A stretch of 35,499 nt of DNA, from assembly GCF_017464355.1 (NCBI RefSeq), contig NZ_JAFUAG010000028.1, positions 1 to 35,499 on the forward strand, in the 5' to 3' direction. The DNA is from Ruminococcus sp. (lineage in GTDB: Bacteria > Bacillota > Clostridia > Oscillospirales > Ruminococcaceae). Shown here one piece after another: positions 16,401 through 23,231 of the stretch; within the stretch, counting starts at the first letter, position 1; each line of letters begins with the position of its first letter. The position numbers were made by a program, and so were the translations under genes. The notes under the pieces are model-generated. The model was not told where the DNA came from, made no database searches, and saw nothing but the letters and a program-made list of their open reading frames with translations.

Positions 16401-17076
16401 GCAGGTCATACTTGAATATGGCCACCAGCATTATCACGCTGCTTATAGAGTAGCCCAGCACCGTTATGTTGTAGCCCTCGGTTATCCCCGAGATATAGGA
16501 GATATAGAACACCACCTGCACGATTATGGAGGCGGCTATATATTTCAGACGTTTCAAATTCTTGGCATTTTTTTCCTTCTGTATATTCAGCAGAAGTATC
16601 ATTATACCGTAGACTATGTAGCTTATGAGCAGCAGGGTGTAAATGTGGTGCCAGGGTCCCGCATCGTAGACAAGGTGGGGGTGTACGCCCTCCTTGGTGA
16701 AGCTGATATTTTGGTAGTACAGCTGGTGCCAGTCATTTGTCACCACCGCCAGGTAGGTGGCCGCATGGAGCGTCCCCAGGAACATCAGCACCTTATGGCT
16801 TGCCCGCACGCCGCAAAGTTCTATCAGAAAGACCAGCAGCGAGAAAGGTATCCACACTGCGCCTATGTAGGAAAGCTTCTGGGCTGTCAGCGCCTCGTCC
16901 ACATTATCAGACAGCATGACCCCCAGCACACCTGCGTTGTTTACCAGTGTAGCCGCACAGTTGAGCAGCAGATAGCCGTGTATCTTGCTCCTCCAGTGGC
17001 GGAAGATATATGTGCTTTCAAACAGAAGCACTATGATACTGATGTACTGTATCGTCAGCACAGAGAAATACATCAT
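13456..17076 (-). CDS. Hybrid sensor histidine kinase with two receivers, HD-GYP and HPt domains
   Basis: 1206 aa. Order: seven membrane helices (residues about 5-225, histidine-kinase 7TM type); a short PAS-like segment (about 235-320); HisKA with phospho-acceptor His in SHEIRTP (H351); HATPase_c with NLLTNAVKYT (N-box, about 464), DTGMGI and GTGLGMS; receiver 1 (602-718, VVDDN, Asp 651 in FIDHMMPDMDG); receiver 2 (739-855, VDDDP, Asp 787 in LLDIGLGG); HD-GYP (about 878-1060, HDIGK at 931-935, HHERYDGSGYPDG at 984-996); and a C-terminal HPt with His 1151 in KLHSLKGA. All catalytic signatures look intact. A membrane signal thus seems to reach a cyclic-di-GMP phosphodiesterase inside the same polypeptide by phosphorelay. 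The start is the first ATG after GGGGGGATC. A 100-nt leader follows a consensus promoter at 17182-17210. Confidence 0.88.
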   Translation of the reverse strand: MMYFSVLTIQYISIIVLLFESTYIFRHWRSKIHGYLLLNCAATLVNNAGVLGVMLSDNVDEALTAQKLSYIGAVWIPFSLLVFLIELCGVRASHKVLMFLGTLHAATYLAVVTNDWHQLYYQNISFTKEGVHPHLVYDAGPWHHIYTLLLISYIVYGIMILLLNIQKEKNAKNLKRLKYIAASIIVQVVFYISYISGITEGYNITVLGYSISSVIMLVAIFKYDLLDTLELTREYVVDKLSEGIIAVDTEGRVRYFNEPAKALYPELAEEPAETVEVIAQAISEGETIDIDDRIYTPCVNELEFEGENFGSLYMLVDDTEHYHYMDELREQRQIADRANRAKSAFLANMSHEIRTPINAVLGMDEMILRESGERQVIGYAEDIRTAGRTLLSLINDILDFSKVEQGKMELVPTQYELGSAINDLVNMVRTRADKKGLRFEVEVDSRMPHLLFGDEIRLKQCALNLLTNAVKYTEKGGVKFEVGFEKKSDKAIMLRFTISDTGMGIKEEDMEALFSPFSRIEEGRNRSIEGTGLGMSITQQLLGLMGSKLEVHSTYGEGSVFSFAVEQKVVRWSPIGDYAKRFQNGGRGVHVYHELFHAPNARLLVVDDNAMNLTVFKGLLKKTRIGIDTAASGKEALRLAELNDYDIYFIDHMMPDMDGIETIKRLRAIEGRADSKCIALTANAVSGAREMYIEAGFNDYLSKPIDGERLERMIASMLPADKLETAKAEGGKIQQTSPRILFVDDDPTIRTVASQILGRAFEVTCCATGEEAISLTSRLRPDAVLLDIGLGGMGGFEVLTRLKADPEVRDIPVMFVTGEDSADVETSGFRNGAADFVKKPFAPEVLMQRTKRVVELYHLQKGLKSEVDRQQLRSERLSLEMMLALAKTVDAKDHYTNGHSNRVATYAAELARRLGKSEADQQQIFLMGLMHDIGKIGVSEDILNKNARLTDEEFLQIKRHTVIGSEILSSIKEMPDLAVGARSHHERYDGSGYPDGLAGKDIPEAARIICVADCYDAMTSTRTYSKPKEQEKVRGEFIRCSGIQFDPEIAACMVQMIDDDKDYIMNELGFTEDIWQGSSKMQELRGGESELHGGLESIRGLNVEQGEKNCGGEEYFRITLEAFADSAEEYISDITRFIAEDDRQNAMIKLHSLKGAARTVGAAELGERACEGELYYKGQREEKPDIDGLLRDLNKLAREIKDKLDH

Positions 17077-17181
17077 AACGATCCCCCCCTATTGATATGA
17101 AACGGACAGTTCTTTTTGCTTTAAAATGCCGTCTGTAAAATATCCGAAGCGTCCATACGCATAATACAATATACCAGTTTA

Positions 17182-17210
17182 ATTATACTATATGCGTTGT
17201 AAAAAGTCAA
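17182..17210 (-). promoter_or_regulatory. Promoter of the hybrid kinase
   Basis: Minus strand TTGACT (17205-17210), 17 bp, TATAAT (17182-17187). ACGCATA and TATGCGT arms flank the start region. Confidence 0.7.
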
Positions 17211-17350
17211 TAAAAGCCCGACCTGCCAGCAGACCATTTTTTGCTGTTTTTACGATATCCTGCCGCAATATGCCGTGCTTTTGTGTAAATATTATAATTT
17301 TTTCACGAAAATTTCTGCATTTTGTCTAATCCTTTTCGGTGAGGTAAATT

Positions 17351-17379
17351 TTATGCACTTATGCTATACTTAGTATAAT
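17351..17379 (+). promoter_or_regulatory. Promoter of the 17386 RNA
   Basis: TATAAT at 17374-17379 (an overlapping TATACT is just upstream) with a weak -35 TTATGC at 17351-17356, spacing 17. Confidence 0.5.
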
Positions 17380-17385
17380 AGGTAG

Positions 17386-17505
17386 TATGTCAGCCGAAGC
17401 AGGCCGGCATTGTCCGCGGCCATTGGTACGGAAGACAAAAAAACCGTGGAACAAACGGAGAGGGAGAGCCCCCGACAGTTCACGCTGTCGGGGGGCTTTT
17501 TGCGT
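17386..17505 (+). ncRNA. Candidate structured leader or small RNA upstream of the vWA gene
   Basis: About 120 nt between a TATAAT box and a strong terminator (17467-17501, stem GCCCCCGACAG / CTGTCGGGGGG, then CTTTTT). The body can form GCCG/CGGC and ACGG/CCGT hairpins, and CCGT can alternatively pair with a second ACGG at about 17455, a switch-like arrangement. No known riboswitch consensus is recognised. It ends 108 bp before the vWA start, so it could be an attenuated leader for that gene or an independent small RNA. The ORF that crosses it has no SD and no coding character. Confidence 0.45.
17467..17501 (+). terminator. Terminator of the 17386 RNA
   Basis: GC-rich stem of ten or more pairs with a 6-nt loop (TTCACG) and one bulged G, followed by a T5 run. 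Confidence 0.85.
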
Positions 17506-17608
17506 CAGGAAAAAATGTCGCTTTTCAGGCGACCAATTCCCCTTTGGGATATGGTATCATATAGTCACAGTAAAGAAAACGTCACCCGATACCAAAGGAG
17601 GAACAACT

Positions 17609-18247
17609 ATGAAAAACAACGCAAAGCTTACCGAACTCGTATTCGTTCTCGACCGCAGCGGTTCTATGTCAGGGCTTGAAAGCGACACCGTAGGGGGCTT
17701 CAACTCGCTGATAAAGGATCAGAAGTCCGCTGAGGGCAAGGCCTTCATCACCACCGTGCTTTTTGATACGGAGTTCATCTACCTCCACGACCGTGTGGAT
17801 ATCGACAAGGTCGCTCCCCTGACGGAGAAAGACTATGTCCCCCGTGGTTGCACCGCCCTGCTGGACGCTGTAGGCCTGACCATCAGCCACATCGCAGGCA
17901 TACACAAATATGCCCGTCCCGAGGACGTCCCCGACAAGACGATCTTCGTCATCACCACCGACGGCATGGAGAATGCCAGCCGTGAATACACCTATGACAA
18001 GGTGAAGAAGATGATAGAGAAAGAGCAGGAAAAATACGGCTGGGAGTTCATCTTCCTGGGGGCTAACATTGATGCTGCCGCCACCGCAAGCTCTATGGGC
18101 ATAGCCCACGCTTCCAACTACAAGGCGGACAAGTCAGGCACCAAGCTCATGTACGGCGCCCTTAACAGAGCCGTCCGCAGCATGAGGGAATGCTCGGTCA
18201 TGGCAGATGACTGGAACGCTGAGATGGAAAAAGATGCAAAACGCTGA
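17609..18247 (+). CDS. von Willebrand factor A domain protein
   Basis: 212 aa from ATG 17609 (MKNNAKLTELVFVLDRSGSM), preceded by AAAGGAGG. The metal-ion-dependent adhesion site is intact: DRSGS (DxSxS, residues 14-18), the Thr in RGCTALLDAVG (near residue 90), and ITTDGMENAS for the Asp. No signal peptide or membrane span, so cytosolic. Such stand-alone vWA proteins in Clostridia resemble the TerY/chaperone-like group and probably bind a protein partner. Partner and pathway are unknown. The longer frame starting at 17387 would read through the terminator hairpin and is rejected. A 13-bp hairpin terminator follows. Confidence 0.86.
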   Translation: MKNNAKLTELVFVLDRSGSMSGLESDTVGGFNSLIKDQKSAEGKAFITTVLFDTEFIYLHDRVDIDKVAPLTEKDYVPRGCTALLDAVGLTISHIAGIHKYARPEDVPDKTIFVITTDGMENASREYTYDKVKKMIEKEQEKYGWEFIFLGANIDAAATASSMGIAHASNYKADKSGTKLMYGALNRAVRSMRECSVMADDWNAEMEKDAKR

Positions 18248-18266
18248 ACTATCCCGAAAAAACAGA

Positions 18267-18302
18267 AAGGCACTTCTGCATACCGCAGAAGTGCCTTGTT
18301 TT
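18267..18302. terminator. Bidirectional terminator between vWA and GH5 genes
   Basis: Perfect 13-bp stem AAGGCACTTCTGC / GCAGAAGTGCCTT, 5-nt loop, then GTTTT on plus and an AT-rich flank on minus. Serves two convergent genes. Confidence 0.85.
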
Positions 18303-18315
18303 CGCTGTTTTGTAC

Positions 18316-20349
18316 TTATGCTATAGTCTTGTCGGGAAGATTTCTTATGGACTTTACATGGGCTGCCAGGCTGACAACGTCGCTGACATTCACATCGCCG
18401 TCCTCATTGACATCTGCTGCCTTGAGGCGGTTGTCCGAAAGAGACCTGATGCCCTTTACATAAGCAGCCGACAGAGTCAGGTCAGTGACATTGATATCGC
18501 CGTCCAGATTGACATCGCCCAGCTTGTAGCCTTTGATATCTGCGGGCTCGATACTGTATGTCACCTTTCTGCCGCCTGTGTAGTCATCTCCTTTAGCGGT
18601 AACTGTGACGCTGGCTTCACCGACCTCAGTGCCGCCCTTGTATTCAAGGGTGTAATCGGTGCCCTCGGTCAGGGTCTTGTCGCCGTAGGTAACGGTGACA
18701 GCGGGCTTATGCTCGGTGCCGTCATACACGAAAGAATTCTCCGAAAGGGTTATGGTACACTGGGAGATGTCGGGCTTCTTCACCTCGGGCTCATCGGCTG
18801 CGGGAGGCAGGTACTCTACCTTGCTTGCGGTCACACTGCCCACGTTCTCAGCGGAGAGAAACAGCTGGAAAGCCTTATCCAGCGTCTTTGCAGGGGCCTT
18901 GCCGTAAGCCGAATCATACCCTGCCGCATAGGAAGCAGCTATATCATCATAAGAATAGTAAGCCACACCGCCGTCGGTCAGGTAGGGTGTCACCTTAGCC
19001 CATACCTTGTAGGGGTCATCGTCCTGCACTATAAGTGTGGGGACTGTGCCCTTGCTATCATAGGTTACTGCTATAGCGCTGCCCTCTTCCATAGCGGGGA
19101 AATCAAAGGGTACAGCCGCAGAGGGTGTCCACTCACTGGCAGAAAGGCTGCCGCTGTATATCACCTCGCCCTCAGAGGGGTCGGGTGCGGGGGTGGGAAC
19201 AGGCTCGGGCATAGGTGTGCCGTAATAGGTGCTTATGAGGTTTTCCACCAGGGGTACGGCAGGTGTGTTCCACTTATAGGTATAGCGGTTGATAAGGCCG
19301 TAGCCGTCACCTGTGTTGTTGATATCGGTCTCCTGGCCGTTATCCCAGATAACTATGGGCATACCCATAGCCTTTGCCTTTTTGGCGAAAGCAGCAGCCC
19401 ACTTGCCTCTCTCTTCATCGTTCTGCTTGTTTGAAGCACCGAACTCGCCCACAACTACAGCGTGGCCTTTCTTGATGAAGATGTTGTTGATATCGTTCAG
19501 CACATAGTCAAGGTCCTTTTCCTGATTGCTGTCAAAGGTCTTGGTGCCGTAAATATTCATGGCGAAGTTATAGGGGGTATAGCAATGCACCGAAACGAGC
19601 ATATTGGGGTCATCGGGGACTTTCAGCGCATTCATTGCCACGCTGGTGGAGCTTGCGGCATAGGTGGGCACCATAAGGCACCTGGTCTTGTTGTTGCCGC
19701 CCGTTGCACGGACAGTGTCCACAAAATCCTGATCCAGCTTGTTTACTACCTCGCGCATCTCAGCCGTACCGCCGTCCCACTCATGGGCGCCGCCGTAATT
19801 TCTTGGCTCATTCATGCCCTCGAAGATGAGGTGGCGGTCATAATCCTTGAACTCCTCAGCTATCTGGCTCCAGAAAGCCTTAAGCTCAGCCGAAGCGGCA
19901 TCGTAGTTGGCATCGGTAGGCGTGTTCCATTCCTCGTGGTGGATATTGAGTATAACGTAGGTATCCTCGTCTATGCACCAGTCAACTACTTCCTTTACCC
20001 TGTTCATCCAGGCGGTGTCGATATTGTATGAAGCGTCCACATGGGGGTACCAGGTCACAGGCACACGGAAGGTCTTGAAGCCTTTGGCCTTGACCTCATC
20101 GATAAGCTCCTTGGTCGCATAAGGATTGCCCCAGTATTTTTCTGATTCCAGCCCCATTTTCCTGTGGCTGCCGCCGTCGTGGGCATCAAGTGTATTGCCA
20201 AGGTTCCAGCCCACGCCCATATCAGCGGCGATCTCAAAGGGTGTCATCTCGGAAACGTCCTTAGCTTGAGCGATAGTCACGGGCACAGCAGACAATGTCA
20301 TGGCGCCGGCTGCGGCGAAGCTCAGTATTTTTCTCAGATATGCTCTCAT
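18316..20349 (-). CDS. Secreted GH5 endoglucanase with C-terminal type I dockerin
   Basis: 677 aa from ATG 20349 (MRAYLRKILSFAAAGAM), SD AAAGGAG. Signal peptide about 1-30 with likely cleavage near AQA. GH5 catalytic domain about 32-375: acid/base Glu 181 in FEGMNEPRN, nucleophile Glu 302 in VVGEFGA, plus HCYTPY and WDNG. A proline-rich linker (380-393) leads to a beta-rich module (395-515) of the carbohydrate-binding kind, then an Ig-like/MBG module (about 527-602). A dockerin with two calcium loops (GDVNLDGDINVTDL at 611-624 and ADVNEDGDVNVSDV at 645-658) ends the protein. The dockerin binds a scaffoldin cohesin, so the enzyme would act in a cellulosome outside the cell on cellulose or mixed beta-glucans (family knowledge). 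No scaffoldin is in this window. Confidence 0.93.
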   Translation of the reverse strand: MRAYLRKILSFAAAGAMTLSAVPVTIAQAKDVSEMTPFEIAADMGVGWNLGNTLDAHDGGSHRKMGLESEKYWGNPYATKELIDEVKAKGFKTFRVPVTWYPHVDASYNIDTAWMNRVKEVVDWCIDEDTYVILNIHHEEWNTPTDANYDAASAELKAFWSQIAEEFKDYDRHLIFEGMNEPRNYGGAHEWDGGTAEMREVVNKLDQDFVDTVRATGGNNKTRCLMVPTYAASSTSVAMNALKVPDDPNMLVSVHCYTPYNFAMNIYGTKTFDSNQEKDLDYVLNDINNIFIKKGHAVVVGEFGASNKQNDEERGKWAAAFAKKAKAMGMPIVIWDNGQETDINNTGDGYGLINRYTYKWNTPAVPLVENLISTYYGTPMPEPVPTPAPDPSEGEVIYSGSLSASEWTPSAAVPFDFPAMEEGSAIAVTYDSKGTVPTLIVQDDDPYKVWAKVTPYLTDGGVAYYSYDDIAASYAAGYDSAYGKAPAKTLDKAFQLFLSAENVGSVTASKVEYLPPAADEPEVKKPDISQCTITLSENSFVYDGTEHKPAVTVTYGDKTLTEGTDYTLEYKGGTEVGEASVTVTAKGDDYTGGRKVTYSIEPADIKGYKLGDVNLDGDINVTDLTLSAAYVKGIRSLSDNRLKAADVNEDGDVNVSDVVSLAAHVKSIRNLPDKTIA

Positions 20350-20406
20350 TAAAAAAGCTCCTTTCAAGCAGAGCCTTCCCATTCGGCAGGCTCGGTATCA
20401 AGTTTT

Positions 20407-20435
20407 ATTATACCACACCGACCCATTTTTTTCAA
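20407..20435 (-). promoter_or_regulatory. Promoter of the GH5 gene
   Basis: Minus strand TTGAAA (20430-20435), 17 bp, TATAAT (20407-20412). The leader holds a hairpin with GAGCCT/AGGCTC arms at 20371-20393, just upstream of the SD. Confidence 0.72.
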
Positions 20436-20615
20436 GAAGCAGCCTGACCATTTTTGCGTTCACCTCTTATACACTCTGCACAATTCGCAGCTTAAATTAT
20501 TGACATTTTGTTTCTTAAATATACAGAAATAAAGTATAAATTGCATTTTCAGGGGATATTTGCATTCCCGTAATTATTCGTTTTTGGGCAGAGGCTCTGC
20601 TTTCCCTTATACGCA

Positions 20616-20640
20616 GCAAAGCCCCGTTCATCACGGGGCT
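20616..20640 (-). terminator. Probable terminator of the SPFH operon
   Basis: 8-bp stem AGCCCCGT/ACGGGGCT with a 5-nt loop, 5 bp after the RHH stop. The T tract is weak (TT), so confidence is moderate. The rest of 20436-20615 shows no gene. Confidence 0.5.
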
Positions 20641-20644
20641 GAGC

Positions 20645-20851
20645 TTATTCAAACTTGTCTACATCAAGGTCAGGGGGCGCGTCTATGTCCTTGCCTACAT
20701 AGCCCCCGTTCTTCCGCCGCTGCTTTACACATTCCGTCAGCAGATACTCTATCTGGCCGTTTACCGAACGGAAGTCGTCTTCCGCCCAGGAGGCGATATC
20801 GTTATACAGCTTCTCGGAGAGCCTCAGCGGCACTTGTTTTTTTGCTGCCAT
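20645..20851 (-). CDS. Arc-type ribbon-helix-helix DNA-binding protein
   Basis: 68 aa. KQVPLRLSEKLYNDIASWAE is a beta strand followed by helix A of the ribbon-helix-helix fold; SVNGQIEYLLTECVKQRRK is helix B. It starts 4 bp after the SPFH gene stop, so the two are co-translated. This SPFH plus small Arc-like pairing recurs in Firmicutes. The protein has often been labelled an antitoxin, but no toxin gene is adjacent. It may regulate its own operon through the 17-bp palindrome at 22952-22968 (inference). Confidence 0.8.
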   Translation of the reverse strand: MAAKKQVPLRLSEKLYNDIASWAEDDFRSVNGQIEYLLTECVKQRRKNGGYVGKDIDAPPDLDVDKFE

Positions 20852-20855
20852 ATTA

Positions 20856-21878
20856 TCAGTACAGGCTGCCCGAATTTACTATGGGCTGTGCATCGTGGTT
20901 GCCGCAGAGAACTACCAGCAGATTTGATACCATAGCCGCCTTGCGCTCATCGTCCAGCTCGACTACTTCCTTTTCGCTGAGCTGATCCAGCGCCATTTCG
21001 ACCATGCCTACCGCGCCGTCAACTATGAGTTTTCTCGCGTCAACTACTGCGCTTGCCTGCTGTCTTTGCAGCATAGCGGCTGCGATCTCGGGGGCATAGG
21101 CAAGGTAGGTTATTCTGGCCTCGATGATCTCGATACCTGCATTTGCAACTTTTTCCTGTATCTCATCGCGTATGCGTCGGGCTACTATCTCGCTGGAACC
21201 TCTCAGGCTGCCCTCATCGGCTATGCCGTCACCTGTGGTATCAACGTTGGGTGCAACATCATAGGGGTACAGCCTTACGATATTCCTCAGGGCAGTATCG
21301 CACTGCAGCGAGAGATATTCCTTATAGTTATCCACATTGAACACAGCCTGTGCTGTATCAACTACCTTCCAGATAACAGCTATGCCTATCTCGATGGGGT
21401 TGCCCAGGCAGTCGTTTATCTTCTGCTTGTTGTTGTCAAGGGTCATCATCTTAAGGGATATCTTCTTGTCAACCTTTACATAGACAGCAGCGGGGTTCGC
21501 GCCTTCAACGCCCGTTACTGCGGGCTTGTGGCTCTCGCTGTTCACATCGCCGCTCTGGCGGAGCCTTGTGCCTGCCGCAGGGTTGACAGCGGTGCAGAAA
21601 GGGTTCACCCAGTAAAAGCCGTCACCCTTGAGGGTGCCCAGATATTTGCCGAAGAGGGTAAGCACCAGCGCCTCCTGAGGACGCAGTACCTTCAGCCCGC
21701 AGAAAGGTATCCAGCCCAGTGCCGCCCATATGCCTGATACCACTGTCAGCAGTGTCCCTGCCGTACCTCCCAGATAAACGCCGATCGCAATGCCTCCGCA
21801 GGCGGCCAGGTAAAGCAGTAAGAAAAGCAGCAGCATTGCCATTCCGTTTTTCTTGGTGGATAAAATTTTCTCTGTCAT
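20856..21878 (-). CDS. SPFH/Band 7 domain membrane protein
   Basis: 340 aa from ATG 21878 (MTEKILSTKKNG), SD AGGAGTG; the GTG 9 nt earlier is too close to that SD. Two adjacent membrane spans (about residues 14-60) are followed by the SPFH domain (about 65-275: LRPQEALVLTLFGKYLGTL, GFYWVNPF, then LQCDTALRNIVRLYPYD and EAGIEIIEARITYLAYAPEIAAAMLQRQQA-type region) and a conserved end VVLCGNHDAQPIVNSGSLY. It likely forms an oligomeric scaffold in the cytoplasmic membrane, as flotillins and stomatins do. The partner is unknown. Middle gene of a DUF4003-SPFH-RHH operon. Confidence 0.87.
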   Translation of the reverse strand: MTEKILSTKKNGMAMLLLFLLLYLAACGGIAIGVYLGGTAGTLLTVVSGIWAALGWIPFCGLKVLRPQEALVLTLFGKYLGTLKGDGFYWVNPFCTAVNPAAGTRLRQSGDVNSESHKPAVTGVEGANPAAVYVKVDKKISLKMMTLDNNKQKINDCLGNPIEIGIAVIWKVVDTAQAVFNVDNYKEYLSLQCDTALRNIVRLYPYDVAPNVDTTGDGIADEGSLRGSSEIVARRIRDEIQEKVANAGIEIIEARITYLAYAPEIAAAMLQRQQASAVVDARKLIVDGAVGMVEMALDQLSEKEVVELDDERKAAMVSNLLVVLCGNHDAQPIVNSGSLY

Positions 21879-21924
21879 AATTATCACTCCTGTTTTTTTG
21901 TCTTGTCGTCCCTTGTGTCTGTTT

Positions 21925-22911
21925 TTAGTTTGCAGCCGCCGCTGCCGAAGATGCCGCAGTGCAGGCGATTATCGCACACATAGCTGCTTCCTGGGCTGCT
22001 ATCATGGCAATGGTGGAAACTGCTGCGGCCGCACCCGTCAGGTCGTCTTCGGGCTTGAACAGTACAGCGGTCAGCATGGCAGCGTGCATGAGTCTTTCCT
22101 TTTTGCCGAAGCCCAGAGAGCCGTAGCCCTTCTGGTCTGCCAGAAAATCGTCTATCTCGCAGACAGCATCTGCCAGGGACTTGTCATCTGTTTCATAAAG
22201 GGACAGTGCTGCCAGCCCTGCCAGCTCGTGGTGCTTGCCGAACTTCTTTCCCGACTCTTCAAGAAGCTTATACAGCCTTACCACTCTTTCTGCCTTTTCC
22301 TCGGGGGTACCCTCAGCCATGGAGAGTATGTGGGAACAGGTCTGCACTGCCTGCTTATCCGAGAAGGTCTTTTTCAGTATCTCAAAGCATTTCTCAGCCT
22401 CATTGCAGATATCCGCAGGCTCTCTCTCCGTCATGGCCATGAAGCCTGCCATAACATTATCCTCAGCCCCTGTGAGTATAGGGTGTTCCTTTTTCAGCAG
22501 TTCCTTTATCTCCTTGCCTTTCAGGGCTATCTTTTCAGCAGACCCTTCATCTGCCTGCTCAGCGGTCATCAGCGCCAGCAGTGCGGTATAGGTGTTTCTG
22601 CCCAGCTCCTTTTTCAGTACGTCATAGCAGACCATTGTTTTCTCAAGGAAGCCCTGAGGGTCATCGGAAAGGTACATCCTGACAATGATAGGCAGGTCAA
22701 CGGTACCTCTCAGGTACGAAAGGCCGCTTACGTTCTTTTTCAGTATCTTCTTGCATTCCTTGAGCTTTTCAGCCTGAGCCTCAGCGCCTGCCGAGGTAAG
22801 GGTGCAGGCTGCTACGGGGTAGATGTAGCCGCTTTCCAGCGAGAAGGTCTTTCTCAGCACATCTCTGTTGGCAATAAATCTTTCGCATACGTTCTTAATG
22901 TTGTCTTTCAT
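21925..22911 (-). CDS. DUF4003 family protein
   Basis: 328 aa, SD AAAGGAG 6 nt before ATG 22911. Mostly alpha-helical, with charged amphipathic repeats and an Ala-rich, hydrophobic C-terminal stretch (about 290-327) that could be membrane-associated. It matches the uncharacterised DUF4003 family, found in Firmicutes. First gene of the operon, 46 bp upstream of the SPFH gene. Its role is not known. The conserved linkage to SPFH suggests a membrane-stress or membrane-domain function (inference). Confidence 0.75.
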   Translation of the reverse strand: MKDNIKNVCERFIANRDVLRKTFSLESGYIYPVAACTLTSAGAEAQAEKLKECKKILKKNVSGLSYLRGTVDLPIIVRMYLSDDPQGFLEKTMVCYDVLKKELGRNTYTALLALMTAEQADEGSAEKIALKGKEIKELLKKEHPILTGAEDNVMAGFMAMTEREPADICNEAEKCFEILKKTFSDKQAVQTCSHILSMAEGTPEEKAERVVRLYKLLEESGKKFGKHHELAGLAALSLYETDDKSLADAVCEIDDFLADQKGYGSLGFGKKERLMHAAMLTAVLFKPEDDLTGAAAAVSTIAMIAAQEAAMCAIIACTAASSAAAAAN

Positions 22912-22951
22912 GATTTTTCTCCTTTTGTCTGTGTTATTATCATTTCTTTAT

Positions 22952-22989
22952 GATATCATAATGATATCACTTTGTTCTAAAAATGTCAA
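22952..22989 (-). promoter_or_regulatory. Promoter and 17-bp palindromic operator of the DUF4003-SPFH-RHH operon
   Basis: Minus strand TTGACA (22984-22989), 17 bp, TATCAT (22961-22966). GATATCAT-A-ATGATATC (22952-22968) is a perfect 17-bp palindrome that covers the -10, a clear place for a repressor. Confidence 0.68.
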
Positions 22990-23126
22990 TAGCATTTACC
23001 TCTATTTACCTCCAATTTGTATATTAGCATAAAAATGAATGCCACGGAGGGTCTCTTATTGACAACTACAACAAAAAATCCCCTGATTTTTTATGACAGC
23101 TGTCAAAAAAAGTTGTGTGAAATCTA

Positions 23127-23155
23127 TTGCAATATGGGGGAAAGTGTGCTATAAT
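23127..23155 (+). promoter_or_regulatory. Promoter of degV
   Basis: TTGCAA (23127-23132), 17 bp, TATAAT (23150-23155). A perfect 12-bp palindrome TGACAGCTGTCA at 23094-23105 lies upstream of the -35. Confidence 0.75.
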
Positions 23156-23166
23156 TACATAAAAAC

Positions 23167-23185
23167 AGGCGGTCAGCCCGACCGC
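23167..23185 (+). promoter_or_regulatory. 5'-leader hairpin of degV
   Basis: GGCGGTC-AGCCC-GACCGCC, 7 perfect GC-rich pairs, starting about 5 nt after the predicted transcription start. Likely an RNA-stabilising hairpin or an operator. Confidence 0.5.
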
Positions 23186-23231
23186 CCCGTTCTGCTTAAA
23201 CGACTTTACTATATTAATGGAGTGAACTGAT

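Noticed and set aside
16024-17100. 358-aa plus-strand ORF
   Set aside because: Antisense of the kinase N-terminus, whose domains and motifs are intact; no SD.
17386-17505. c-di-GMP (GEMM) riboswitch
   Set aside because: Considered because of the neighbouring HD-GYP kinase, but the conserved GEMM core is not present.
17410-17679. 89-aa plus-strand ORF upstream of vWA
   Set aside because: Crosses the terminator hairpin and runs in a different frame from vWA; no SD.
18310-19434. 374-aa plus-strand ORF
   Set aside because: Antisense of the GH5-dockerin gene.
20645-20851. Toxin-antitoxin system
   Set aside because: The RHH protein looks like an antitoxin, but no toxin gene adjoins it; the neighbour is an SPFH scaffold protein.
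21853-22953. 366-aa plus-strand ORF
   Set aside because: Antisense shadow of the DUF4003 gene, which has an SD, a promoter and sensible coding; the plus frame has Cys/Leu/Phe-rich composition typical of antisense.
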